Below are positions 52,015-59,446 of a stretch of DNA of 64,000 nucleotides, piece by piece. This DNA is from Chitinophagales bacterium. GTDB taxonomy: Bacteria > Bacteroidota > Bacteroidia > Chitinophagales > Saprospiraceae. The translations under genes were made by a program, and so were the position numbers. The DNA lies in assembly GCA_017303475.1 (NCBI GenBank), contig JAFLBO010000009.1, positions 62,001 to 126,000 of the forward strand. The letters run 5' to 3'. The notes beneath the pieces were generated by a model that saw nothing but the letters and a program-made list of their open reading frames with translations, did not search any database and had not been told where the DNA came from. Each line of letters opens with the position of its first letter. Position 1 is the first letter of the stretch.

Positions 52015-52440
52015 ATGCAAACTTCCGAACAACCTAAAATTCGCTTTCTAGGCGTTTCTATTGTTAGCGTAGACTTGAAAGTGTTTCAGGAACATGTTGA
52101 TAACCAACAAGTTGATCTCAACGTAGATGCTAAAGTCTTTCCAAGAGAAACAGACCAAAATGACTTCCGGATTTGGATGACGGTAGATGTCACCACGCAG
52201 GATTTTTGGAAAATCACAGTTTCTGGGTTTGGTGATTTTGAGTTTGGTCAAAACGTTTCAGAGTTAGATCAGAAAGCGCTTATCAATGTTAATGCGCCAG
52301 CGGTGATGTTCCCCTATTTTCGATCATTTATTTCTATGCTAACTGCAAATTGTGGAGGGACAATGCCAACTTTGACTATTCCGCCACAATTATTCCAAGG
52401 CATTTTAGAGGAGTTACCTCCATTAAATGAAAAGGTGTAG
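52015..52440 (+). CDS. SecB-like chaperone
   Basis: A 141-aa protein. The C-terminal half has NAPAVMFPYFRSFISMLTAN followed by PTLTIPPQLF, the SecB signature (CP.ILFPY.R..I..L....G.....L.PV.F). The N-terminal beta strands fit the SecB fold. SecB is a tetrameric export chaperone; solitary SecB-like genes next to toxin-antitoxin pairs act in toxin-antitoxin-chaperone systems. Bacteroidota often lack a housekeeping secB, which favours the specialised role here. Its last codons (AAG GTG TAG) lie in a perfect 49-bp inverted repeat. Confidence 0.72.
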   Translation: MQTSEQPKIRFLGVSIVSVDLKVFQEHVDNQQVDLNVDAKVFPRETDQNDFRIWMTVDVTTQDFWKITVSGFGDFEFGQNVSELDQKALINVNAPAVMFPYFRSFISMLTANCGGTMPTLTIPPQLFQGILEELPPLNEKV

Positions 52441-52537
52441 TGTTTGATTAGTTGGTACTAAAAAGAAGTGCCCTTTACATATCAGATGTGTAAAGGGCAC
52501 TTCTTTTTAGTACCAACTAATCAAACACTACACCTTT
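52431..52537. repeat. Perfect 49-bp inverted repeat, 9-nt loop
   Basis: Arms 52431-52479 and 52489-52537 are exact reverse complements with loop TATCAGATG. The left arm includes the end and stop codon of the SecB-like gene, so the right arm is an inverted copy of that gene end. The hairpin would be a very strong terminator or a recombination scar. Confidence 0.97.
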
Positions 52538-52578
52538 TATTAAGCAAACATAAAAGCCAATAGCCTGATCACTAGGAA

Positions 52579-52615
52579 GTTAGCCTTTATGTTTTCGGAC
52601 TGGACGGTACTCGAA
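52579..52615 (-). repeat. Diverged copy of the tRNA-Asp 3' end and its downstream flank (att-like)
   Basis: 34 of 37 bases match 54836-54872, which spans the 3' half of the T-arm/acceptor of tRNA-Asp and the start of its terminator. The similarity continues weakly for about 25 bp into the terminator hairpin. Same orientation as the tRNA. Confidence 0.8.
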
Positions 52616-52735
52616 TTTGTAAAGGCCAAAAGGAGGGAGATTGTCTAGAATGGAAGGTTCAATACCTTTCCATTTCGGCTGCGCAGGGGCATGCATCTAG
52701 AAATGAAAAACGGAGGTTATCTCTAAGGATTTAGG

Positions 52736-53152
52736 TTATTTCGTCAGGTTTTTCGAAGCCGCTTCTTCCTTTCTGTTCTCAAGAGCATGTATAATATGCG
52801 CAAATGAAAGAGTAATTTCAGCATAACTAAACGATTTACTGTTGTACTCTTCTGCCTTATGGCGACCCGAATGCGTGATCAACTTGGGCTTCAACTTTGA
52901 GATACCTAACACCAGAACATACAGTTTTTCACATTGAAGGCTATCTCCAGAGTTAAGATGAGAGGTTTTTTTTATCCTCCATTTTTTAGGATCCACCTCT
53001 TTAATAATTTCCGCACTAGCATCTCTGGAACAACTGTACTTGAAATGACGTCCTAGAGCAGGTGTATTTTGCAATGTCGAAACAACAATTTTTTTCGCAA
53101 TAAACAATGCGCCATCGCACTCAATTGACTGTGGAATATGATGATATACCAA
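52736..53152 (-). CDS. Unknown protein 3 of the tRNA-Asp island
   Basis: A 138-aa cytosolic protein, no family recognised. Starts MVYHHIPQSIECDGALFIAKK; basic, with a Lys-rich C-terminus (ENRKEEAASKNLTK) and a conserved-looking SFAHIIHALE helix. Last gene of a three-gene minus-strand operon; its start is 12 bp from the preceding stop. AT-rich. Confidence 0.6.
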   Translation of the reverse strand: MVYHHIPQSIECDGALFIAKKIVVSTLQNTPALGRHFKYSCSRDASAEIIKEVDPKKWRIKKTSHLNSGDSLQCEKLYVLVLGISKLKPKLITHSGRHKAEEYNSKSFSYAEITLSFAHIIHALENRKEEAASKNLTK

Positions 53153-53164
53153 AGTGGGGTAGTT

Positions 53165-53629
53165 TTATTGGTTCAACAATTTTTCAACGTTGTCAAAGGA
53201 TACTGCAAATATTTCGGACACTTCGTCAATGGTAAAATCCTTTCCGAGTCGCTTTACTACATCCTTTAAAGCCAGCAACTCTTCTAAGCTACTTGTCTCA
53301 CGAATGTTTATGATATATTCGTCAGGGTTCTCATCAATTTCACGCGCGAACTCATCCTGGTCAATCATTCCTTCTGCCAGTCTAAGATTGTGTTGTAGAA
53401 AGTTGGCTTTTATGATAAGATTGTGAATTCCAGCTACATAAAAACATTCTCTCAATTCATTGGCATCTTTAAATTTGGAAATAGCAGATGCCGCCTCTTC
53501 AACCGGCGTTCTAACAATTTCGCGTGAATGACCTTGGTTTTCGAGGCTTACTGTAAGCCATAATTCATCGTCTATTGGATTAATCCCGTTTTGTATGTCC
53601 CATTTAAAATCATTCGGCTCGTGCATACC
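53165..53629 (-). CDS. Unknown protein 2 of the tRNA-Asp island
   Basis: A 154-aa protein when started at the ATG at 53627-53629 (MHEPNDFKWDIQNGINP), 16 bp after the previous gene; an ATG at 53725 would give 186 aa but overlap that gene by 80 bp. The body is acidic and helical. The last 23 residues (FTIDEVSEIFAVSFDNVEKL) look like a helix-turn-helix. No family recognised; possibly a regulator or accessory subunit. Confidence 0.55.
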   Translation of the reverse strand, partial: GMHEPNDFKWDIQNGINPIDDELWLTVSLENQGHSREIVRTPVEEAASAISKFKDANELRECFYVAGIHNLIIKANFLQHNLRLAEGMIDQDEFAREIDENPDEYIINIRETSSLEELLALKDVVKRLGKDFTIDEVSEIFAVSFDNVEKLLNQ

Positions 53630-53645
53630 CTGAACGGTTTCATAA

Positions 53646-54467
53646 TCACTCCAATTCAATGATGCTGTTTGCCTCTTCCCAGTGTTTAATAAAGGTTTGA
53701 TCGGAAAATTTGTAGTCGCGTTCATAGTGGAAATTAAAATTTAAGTTTAGTCCTTCAGGCATCCGCGTCGCAGAAATGGAAACGACATAGTCCGCTCTCT
53801 TTTCGGAAAAATCTACTTGCGATAGAGTATAGGGACTGCTATGCGAAAAAAGATTATTTACGTACTTACTCAGCTTGTCTTCTGAGTTGGAAACGTTTAG
53901 ATTAATGTTGAATCCAACCGCAGCCAAAGGAGTATGCGGCAACGCAATTAGTATCCTCTCAAAGAATTCCATGGCAAGATTGATCGCTATTTCAGAAACT
54001 TGCTCTACCTTCAGCTCCAGGGTATTTTCATTGACAATTAGAAATACGCCTCTGTACGAATATCCGAAACCCATCTCCACAGTATTGATCCTTACTTGTA
54101 TTTCTTCGCCACCCTCTTCAGGCATGAAGACATGCCTTCGCACCCACTGTGGAGAAAAAAGCCGGACGTTCCAATGCCCGATAGCAATAATATTCAGCAG
54201 TTTGGGCGTCACAACTCTAAGTGGCTTTTCTGGCACCAAGCCCGAGCCATCGAGCAAAGACTGTATTACCTGATTGTCATATCTGCCCATAAAATGGGAT
54301 ATGCCGCCTTGGGCATTCAGATGGATTGAGTCGATGGTGTAGAAGTATCCCTTCTGGCCCCGTACAGCATATCTTTTGCCAATCTCGAAGGGGTGGTATT
54401 TCTTTACATCTTCCATGGAGGGCTTTTTCCGCTGTTTAGGTTTTGGATTTTCGGGCCAAATATACAT
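53646..54467 (-). CDS. Unknown protein 1 of the tRNA-Asp island
   Basis: A 273-aa protein starting MYIWPENPKPKQRKKP; an internal start at MEDVKKYHPF (codon 18) is possible. Mixed alpha/beta, with a basic N-terminus, GHWNVRLFSPQWVRRHVFMP and an IALPHTPLAAVGFNINLNV beta hairpin. No catalytic motif recognised. First gene of the operon, which lies between tRNA-Asp and its partial copy. The gap 54468-54852 behind it is AT-rich and holds no gene apart from the tRNA terminator. Confidence 0.6.
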   Translation of the reverse strand: MYIWPENPKPKQRKKPSMEDVKKYHPFEIGKRYAVRGQKGYFYTIDSIHLNAQGGISHFMGRYDNQVIQSLLDGSGLVPEKPLRVVTPKLLNIIAIGHWNVRLFSPQWVRRHVFMPEEGGEEIQVRINTVEMGFGYSYRGVFLIVNENTLELKVEQVSEIAINLAMEFFERILIALPHTPLAAVGFNINLNVSNSEDKLSKYVNNLFSHSSPYTLSQVDFSEKRADYVVSISATRMPEGLNLNFNFHYERDYKFSDQTFIKHWEEANSIIELE

Positions 54468-54800
54468 GAGCGCGGGGAAATTCCAAGTCTAACAACTATT
54501 TTTACATAAGGTTCTATGACAAGTTACGCTAAGCAAACACCGTGCCGCGAAGCGGGATAATGGCAGAAGATTAGAGCAAGAAGTGTATCTCTTTAGGTAA
54601 GAGGTCAATCGGTACCGTTGCCGTTTTTTCTCCGCACAATAAAATAAGCAGATGTTGATCCCATCCCAATCTAACGTCTTGCTCATCGTGTGTAGTAAAA
54701 ACTATAGAAATAGCATTTTACATTGCAGCTACATTATCGAAATATTTTTTAATTTGCCAGTCGTACATTCTCAAGGAAAGACTAAGTAAAAATTCTACCA

Positions 54801-54844
54801 AAAACAAAAAAGGCTAACAACCTGATTCTCAGGATGTTAGCCTT
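54801..54844 (-). terminator. Terminator of tRNA-Asp
   Basis: On the minus strand AAGGCTAACA ... TGTTAGCCTT (54835-54844 / 54810-54819) with an inner CCTGA/TCAGG stem, then a T-rich run to 54801. Confidence 0.85.
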
Positions 54845-54852
54845 TATGTTTG

Positions 54853-54926
54853 CGGACCGGACGGGACTCGAACCCGCGACCTCCGCCGTGACAGGGCGGC
54901 ATTCTAACCGACTGAACTACCGATCC
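54853..54926 (-). tRNA. tRNA-Asp (anticodon GTC)
   Basis: A 74-nt cloverleaf on the minus strand: acceptor GGATCGG/CCGGTCC, D-arm with GTTCAGTCGGTTAGAA, anticodon loop CTGTCAC (GTC), T-arm GGTTCGAGTC. CCA is not encoded; discriminator G73. The 3' end is the usual target for integrases. Confidence 0.97.
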
Positions 54927-54949
54927 AATGCTTTTCTTCAAAAGCGGGG

Positions 54950-54982
54950 CAAAGATAGATGTATTGTTTTTGTTCAGACAAA
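54950..54982 (-). promoter_or_regulatory. Promoter of tRNA-Asp
   Basis: On the minus strand TTTG (54979-54982), 21 bp, TATCTTTG (54950-54957), 24 nt upstream of the tRNA 5' end. Confidence 0.75.
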
Positions 54983-55050
54983 TTTTTTTGAAAAAATTTT
55001 CTTGATGAACCCAAAAAAATCCTGAACACAACATAACGGGTCCAAAACGT

Positions 55051-55058
55051 ATCTTTGC
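55051..55058 (+). promoter_or_regulatory. Bacteroidota -7 box (TATCTTTG) for accA
   Basis: TAnnTTTG 35 bp before the accA start codon. Confidence 0.55.
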
Positions 55059-55093
55059 CCGCCCTTTTAAAACCGCAAACGAACGCCATCGCT

Positions 55094-56074
55094 ATGTCAA
55101 TGACTTTCATGGATTTTGAAAAGCCGCTGGAGGCCCTCTACGAACAGCTCGAAAAGCTCAAGGAAGTAGGCGAAAAAGGCGAATTGGACGTGAGTCCGAT
55201 GATCAATGAGCTTGAATCCAAAATCCAGCAAAAGCGCCAGGAAATATATGCCAACCTCACTGGCTGGCAAAAAGTGCAGCTGTCCCGCCATCCGGAACGC
55301 CCCTATACCCTGTACTATGTAACTACCATGTGCAATAAATTCATCGAGCTGCACGGCGACCGCTATGCAGGCGATGACCACGCTATTGTGGGCGGCCTGG
55401 CAGATATAGACGGCCAAACGGTGGTGGTGATTGGTCACCAAAAAGGGGTGAATACCAAAATGCGCCAATACCGCAACTTCGGTATGGCCAACCCGGAGGG
55501 CTATCGCAAGGCGCTGCGCCTCATGAAAATGGCCGAGCGCTTCGGTTTCCCGGTGGTGACACTGATTGATACCCCCGGCGCTTATCCCGGCCTGGAAGCC
55601 GAACAACGCGGCCAGGCGGAAGCCATTGCGCGCAACCTGTTTGAAATGGCACAACTAAAAGTGCCCATTCTCTGCTACATCATCGGTGAAGGCGCTTCCG
55701 GCGGCGCACTGGGCATCGGCCTGGGCGATAAAGTATTCATGCTGGAGTACACCTGGTACTCCGTTATTTCTCCGGAATCCTGCTCATCTATTCTCTGGCA
55801 CTCCTGGGATTTCAAGGAGCAGGCAGCCGAAGCGCTGAAACTGGATGCTGATAACATGCTTTCTTTCGGACTGATTGACGGCATCGTAAAGGAACCCCTC
55901 GGAGGCGGCCATAATGCTCCTGAACAAATGGCCGAAAACCTTAAAGAGCACATCAAAGCCGAATTGGCCAAATTGATGCCTATGGATCCGGAAGAGCGTA
56001 TTGTGGCCCGTATAGATAAGTACAGCAAAATGGGCCATTACCGCAGACTTACAGCGGCTGAGATGAAGGGGTAG
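55094..56074 (+). CDS. accA: Acetyl-CoA carboxylase carboxyltransferase subunit alpha
   Basis: A 326-aa crotonase-like subunit of the carboxyltransferase that makes malonyl-CoA for fatty-acid synthesis with AccD. I start at ATG 55094 ([20 protein letters not shown]). Motifs: the oxyanion glycines [34 protein letters not shown], and [14 protein letters not shown]. Full length and normal. Ends at a perfect long hairpin. Confidence 0.97.
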   Translation: MSMTFMDFEKPLEALYEQLEKLKEVGEKGELDVSPMINELESKIQQKRQEIYANLTGWQKVQLSRHPERPYTLYYVTTMCNKFIELHGDRYAGDDHAIVGGLADIDGQTVVVIGHQKGVNTKMRQYRNFGMANPEGYRKALRLMKMAERFGFPVVTLIDTPGAYPGLEAEQRGQAEAIARNLFEMAQLKVPILCYIIGEGASGGALGIGLGDKVFMLEYTWYSVISPESCSSILWHSWDFKEQAAEALKLDADNMLSFGLIDGIVKEPLGGGHNAPEQMAENLKEHIKAELAKLMPMDPEERIVARIDKYSKMGHYRRLTAAEMKG

Positions 56075-56075
56075 G

Positions 56076-56156
56076 TTTTTTACCCTGAAGGAACCTGAAA
56101 CTGAGAGTCTCACTTTAAGTGAGACTCTCAGTTTCAGGTTCCTTCAGGGTAAAAAA
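56076..56156. repeat. 81-bp near-perfect palindrome between convergent genes
   Basis: TTTTTTACCCTGAAGGAACC ... GAGAGTCTCACTT faces its exact inverse, with no loop, centred near 56116. It contains the GAGAGTCTCACT core shared with 17407 and 18627. T- and A-runs at the ends allow termination in both directions. Confidence 0.95.
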
Positions 56157-56184
56157 AGCCGAGACGGACTTTCCCGACTCGGCT
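56151..56184 (-). terminator. Intrinsic terminator of the sigma/anti-sigma/lipoprotein operon
   Basis: On the minus strand AGCCGAGTCGGG ... CCGTCTCGGCT followed by seven T. Confidence 0.8.
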
Positions 56185-56213
56185 CTGTACGAAATTACTA
56201 AACACGGATATCT

Positions 56214-57164
56214 TTACAGGCCTTTGATGATGTTCACAACGGCCTCTTCTGTCATAATTTGATTGTTCAACGGGAATACGGCATTGGTGCCTACTTCCGT
56301 TTGCGCTTTTCCCAGGTAAAAAGATTCGCCCAGTTTGCTGATGGATACCGGCTGAACCAGGTAGCCTACCGGCATTTTTGGGAAGCAAAACAGGTTTTTA
56401 CCCAGATCGAACTCCAGCGGCACCACTATTTGCCGGTCTTTGAACACCACGTAGCTCAAGGTATTCTGCTCGCCGAATCCGGTGGGCAACTGAACGCAAA
56501 AACTGGAGCTGGGATCTTCTATGAACTTGCCGGCTGCCGACCAGCCCAATTGGGTAATCAGCAATTCGTAACCTTCCTGCATGGATCCGTTAGCAGCAGG
56601 CCATTCGGCTTCATAAACCGGGCGCGGCGTGATCAACCAGGGTTTTGAAAGCTCTGTATTCTGCTCAAACACCCAGAAATCTGCTGAGGTATTGGCGTTG
56701 GGGATGTGTACTTTAAGGTTGCGGTTAGACATCAGTTCCAGCGCCTGGCCGTTGCATGTGGCTTTGATTTGCACCATGCCAGCAGTTTCAAACACCTTGC
56801 TGCTATCGCCCACGGTATGCAGACCGCGTGCCACGATATCACTTTTATCGGTTACTTCCGTTACTTCAATTTTAAGATCCGGGCAGGTGCTGCAGGGCAC
56901 CACGATATTGGTACCTTCTTTTTCAAAAAGTTGGTCAGTATCTACCAGAAACACTTGCACACCACTGGAGGTTTCCAGCACTTTATCGGTGGCCAGATTG
57001 CTCAAACTGAAAGTTGAAACAGCTGCAGTGGATGGCACTCTGGCAGACAGCAGCGACCCCAGCTCCGAAGCGGATGGCGCATAGGGTTGAAAGGTTTCAA
57101 CATCCTTGCGGCAACCCAGGACAGCCAGCAGCAATAACCCGTATGACCAGCGTAAGCGAAACAT
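56214..57164 (-). CDS. Lipoprotein of unknown function in sigma-factor operon
   Basis: A 316-aa lipoprotein. I start at the ATG at 57162-57164 (MFRLRWSYGLLLLAVLGC, Cys18 lipobox). The body is beta-rich with VPCSTCPDLKIEVTEV and a C-terminal amphipathic helix (EEAVVNIIKGL). No family recognised. Third gene of the minus-strand operon behind the ECF sigma factor and the anti-sigma/barrel protein, so probably exported under that sigma's control. Confidence 0.65.
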   Translation of the reverse strand: MFRLRWSYGLLLLAVLGCRKDVETFQPYAPSASELGSLLSARVPSTAAVSTFSLSNLATDKVLETSSGVQVFLVDTDQLFEKEGTNIVVPCSTCPDLKIEVTEVTDKSDIVARGLHTVGDSSKVFETAGMVQIKATCNGQALELMSNRNLKVHIPNANTSADFWVFEQNTELSKPWLITPRPVYEAEWPAANGSMQEGYELLITQLGWSAAGKFIEDPSSSFCVQLPTGFGEQNTLSYVVFKDRQIVVPLEFDLGKNLFCFPKMPVGYLVQPVSISKLGESFYLGKAQTEVGTNAVFPLNNQIMTEEAVVNIIKGL

Positions 57165-57235
57165 ATATTCTCGATCTATTGGCATTTTGTATTAGTAAGA
57201 TGATGCAGTCCAGGAATTCGCTGCCTCAGTCTTTG

Positions 57236-58555
57236 TTAAAAAATCATGGTATAGCCCAAACGCAAGCCTAAAATGCTGTATCGCTGGTCTATAGAATGAC
57301 TTTGAAGGGTTACCGGACGCAATACCTGCCGGAAAGAAGGCTCCACAAACAAGCGTGTGTGGGGCGTTACATGCCAGTACCATTGCACGGTGGCGCCGGC
57401 GCTCAGGCTCAAACGTGTGCGGAATACTTCTTCGGAAAGCGTTTCTTTTTTTCCTCCAAAACGGGCTGGTTCATGGGTTTGTGGATCAATAATGGCTCCG
57501 CGTTTCCAGAACAGTACATTGGCTGAAATGCCGGCGTTGATGTTGAAGCCACTGCGTCCACTGCGCATTTCTACGCCCACCATCAGCGGAATATCGAGTG
57601 TGCCGTAACGGTTGTAGGTTTTCAGGTAGTTTTCGCCGTATTGTACACCAATGGTATCCGGAATGGGATTGCCGGGCGTAAATTTCAGGGTGTAGGTAAC
57701 AGAGGTTGGATCAATGTATTCAAACACCTCGGTGAACTGATCGTAGTGCAAACCGGTGCGCAACAGGAAATTGCGGTTGAACATCAGCGATGCCCTCAAA
57801 CCGGCATTGAAAGCCAGGTCGCGACTCTCGGTAGCCAGACGTTGCTTGAGGTATGGTTCGTCGTCTTGCCGGCTGGTAAGTGAGCGCTGGGCAATGGATG
57901 GGCCTGCGTACACATCTATCAGCAATGCGCTTGGGTGACGGTTGAAATCGTAACAAACCCTGGGCTGCACTTTTTTACGCCGGGCGCCGGATTTGAACGG
58001 CTTCAGAGTAGGCATATCGGCTTCTTGTGCTGCCGAGATGCTGTTTTCCCCGGAAAGTAGGGGTAAATTGGCTATGTTGAGGGTTGCGGGAGTTGAAACG
58101 GGTGTTGCTTCAGCTACGGGCTCGGCGGAAGGGCTTGAAGGGTTTGAGTATGTAACCGGGCGTTCGCCGGCATTGAGGGGGTTATGTTGACGTGGTGTGG
58201 TTGGGCGGGTGGCGCCTTTTGTCTGGTATGACTCACTTTGGACATTGGCTGTTGTTGGCAGTTCAAGGGAAGCTGCCGGGTTGTCCAGGGTTTGTTCTGT
58301 AGTTGAGCTAATTGCAACTGGTGGGGTAAAGGCAGAGAGCTGGGCTGCTTCCTGCTGGTTGAGTGCCCAAAGTGCAACTGCGCCCAGCAGGACAGTACCG
58401 GCAGCGGTGAGCCACCAGAATGCTATGGGCCTTCTGCGGCGTTTGGGCTGCAGGGCCTGTTCAACCGCGGGCCACACAAACGGAGGCGGGGGGACCTCCG
58501 CATTGTGCAGCCGTTGATGGAATATTTCGTCCAGATGATGCTTTTGGTTCTCCAT
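57236..58555 (-). CDS. Anti-sigma-like N-terminus fused to an outer-membrane beta-barrel (PorT-like)
   Basis: A 439-aa protein. Residues ~1-45 are cytosolic, like the short sigma-binding region of anti-sigma proteins in Bacteroidota (HLDEIFHQRLHNAEVPPPPFVWPAVEQAL). One helix (~46-66) spans the inner membrane. A Pro/Thr/Ser-rich linker (~70-180) follows. The last ~230 residues form an outer-membrane barrel (IDVYAGPSIAQRSL ... SILGLRLGYTMIF, ending in F). It starts directly at the stop of the sigma gene. An anti-sigma that spans both membranes could sense envelope state. Confidence 0.75.
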   Translation of the reverse strand: MENQKHHLDEIFHQRLHNAEVPPPPFVWPAVEQALQPKRRRRPIAFWWLTAAGTVLLGAVALWALNQQEAAQLSAFTPPVAISSTTEQTLDNPAASLELPTTANVQSESYQTKGATRPTTPRQHNPLNAGERPVTYSNPSSPSAEPVAEATPVSTPATLNIANLPLLSGENSISAAQEADMPTLKPFKSGARRKKVQPRVCYDFNRHPSALLIDVYAGPSIAQRSLTSRQDDEPYLKQRLATESRDLAFNAGLRASLMFNRNFLLRTGLHYDQFTEVFEYIDPTSVTYTLKFTPGNPIPDTIGVQYGENYLKTYNRYGTLDIPLMVGVEMRSGRSGFNINAGISANVLFWKRGAIIDPQTHEPARFGGKKETLSEEVFRTRLSLSAGATVQWYWHVTPHTRLFVEPSFRQVLRPVTLQSHSIDQRYSILGLRLGYTMIF

Positions 58556-59170
58556 TCAAGTTGTTATTTTCTGTATCCTGCTTACCTCTTCTTCCAGATG
58601 CCGCCGGGCTTTGGTGAGCTGGGAACGGGAAGTACTTTCCTGTATACCCAGCATATCTGCTGCTTCGGCGTGTGAGTATCCTTCAATGGCAACCAGGTTA
58701 AATACGGCACGGTAACCATCCGGAAGTTTCCTGACCAGATTCATAAGCTCTGCTTCTGAAAGCATGGAAACGGCATCCGGATCTACCGGCATATCGGGCA
58801 TGCGCTCGAAGCCGGTTTGTTCGTAGTCATAGCGTTGTTTTTGATAAGCTCTCAGGGCGGTATTGACCATAACCCTGCGTATCCACCCTTCAAATGACCC
58901 CTGAAACTGAAACTGATCCAGTTTGGTAAACACCTTCAGGAATCCTTCCTGCAGTATATCTGCAGCATCCTCACGCGTACGCGCATAGCGCAGGCAAACC
59001 GCGTACATCTTGCCCGCGAAACGCTCGTACAAATCGCGCTGGCATTGCGCAGATCCGCGCAAGCAACCCCGAATGAGTTCGTGTTCGTCCAAAGGATACG
59101 ATAGTTGGGTGCACCTGAGGCGCGTAGCTTTCAAGGCTTTAGAGGTTCCCCGAAGGTACGCAAATTTCAA
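58556..59170 (-). CDS. ECF-type RNA polymerase sigma factor
   Basis: A 204-aa sigma-70 family protein. Region 2 is YERFAGKMYAVCLRYARTREDAADILQEGFLKVFTKL-like (key motif DAADILQEGFLKVF); region 4 is LPDGYRAVFNLVAIEGYSHAEAADMLGI with the DNA-binding helix ESTSRSQLTKARRHLEE. The first ~25 codons (MKFAYLRGTSKALKATRL) are unlike sigma factors; a start near SYPLDEHELIRG may be real but lacks an ATG. First gene of a three-gene operon with its anti-sigma. Confidence 0.92.
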   Translation of the reverse strand: MKFAYLRGTSKALKATRLRCTQLSYPLDEHELIRGCLRGSAQCQRDLYERFAGKMYAVCLRYARTREDAADILQEGFLKVFTKLDQFQFQGSFEGWIRRVMVNTALRAYQKQRYDYEQTGFERMPDMPVDPDAVSMLSEAELMNLVRKLPDGYRAVFNLVAIEGYSHAEAADMLGIQESTSRSQLTKARRHLEEEVSRIQKITT

Positions 59171-59200
59171 GATACAACAAGCCTGAAATTCGCTGCTTAT

Positions 59201-59373
59201 GAGTGTGGGAGTGTTTGAGTGTTTGAGTTGGCGTTCGGCTGGATTTCACCACTAAGGCACTGAGGACACTAAGAAAGGTTCATCTTAGTGTCCTCAGTGC
59301 CTTAGTGGTGAAATCCAGCCGAACGCCAACTCAAACACTCAAACACTCAGGCACTCAAACACTCAAACACTCC
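59201..59373. repeat. Inverted repeat combining CTCAAACA and CACTAAGG arrays
   Basis: GAGTGTTTGAGTTGGCGTTC plus GGCTGGATTTCACCACTAAGG and their exact inverses (59303-59338 side) around a short loop; right side extended by CTCAAACA octamers (to 59373). Lies between the sigma operon and the TPR gene. Confidence 0.9.
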
Positions 59374-59385
59374 TCGTACAGTAAA

Positions 59386-59423
59386 AAAAGCAGCCACCCC
59401 GAGTCATCAGGGCGGCTGCTTTT
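59386..59423 (-). terminator. Intrinsic terminator of the TPR gene
   Basis: On the minus strand AGCAGCCGCCC ... GGGTGGCTGCT followed by seven T; one mismatch. Confidence 0.85.
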
Positions 59424-59446
59424 ATTGCTGTATAAGGGGGGAAGGG

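Noticed and set aside
52441..52735. Second complete tRNA-Asp gene
   Set aside because: Only the 3' end is recognisable; anticodon and D arms are missing, so it is a partial copy.
54834..55025. Small frame reading ADRTGLEPATSAVTGRHSN
   Set aside because: Known artefact: translation across the tRNA-Asp gene.
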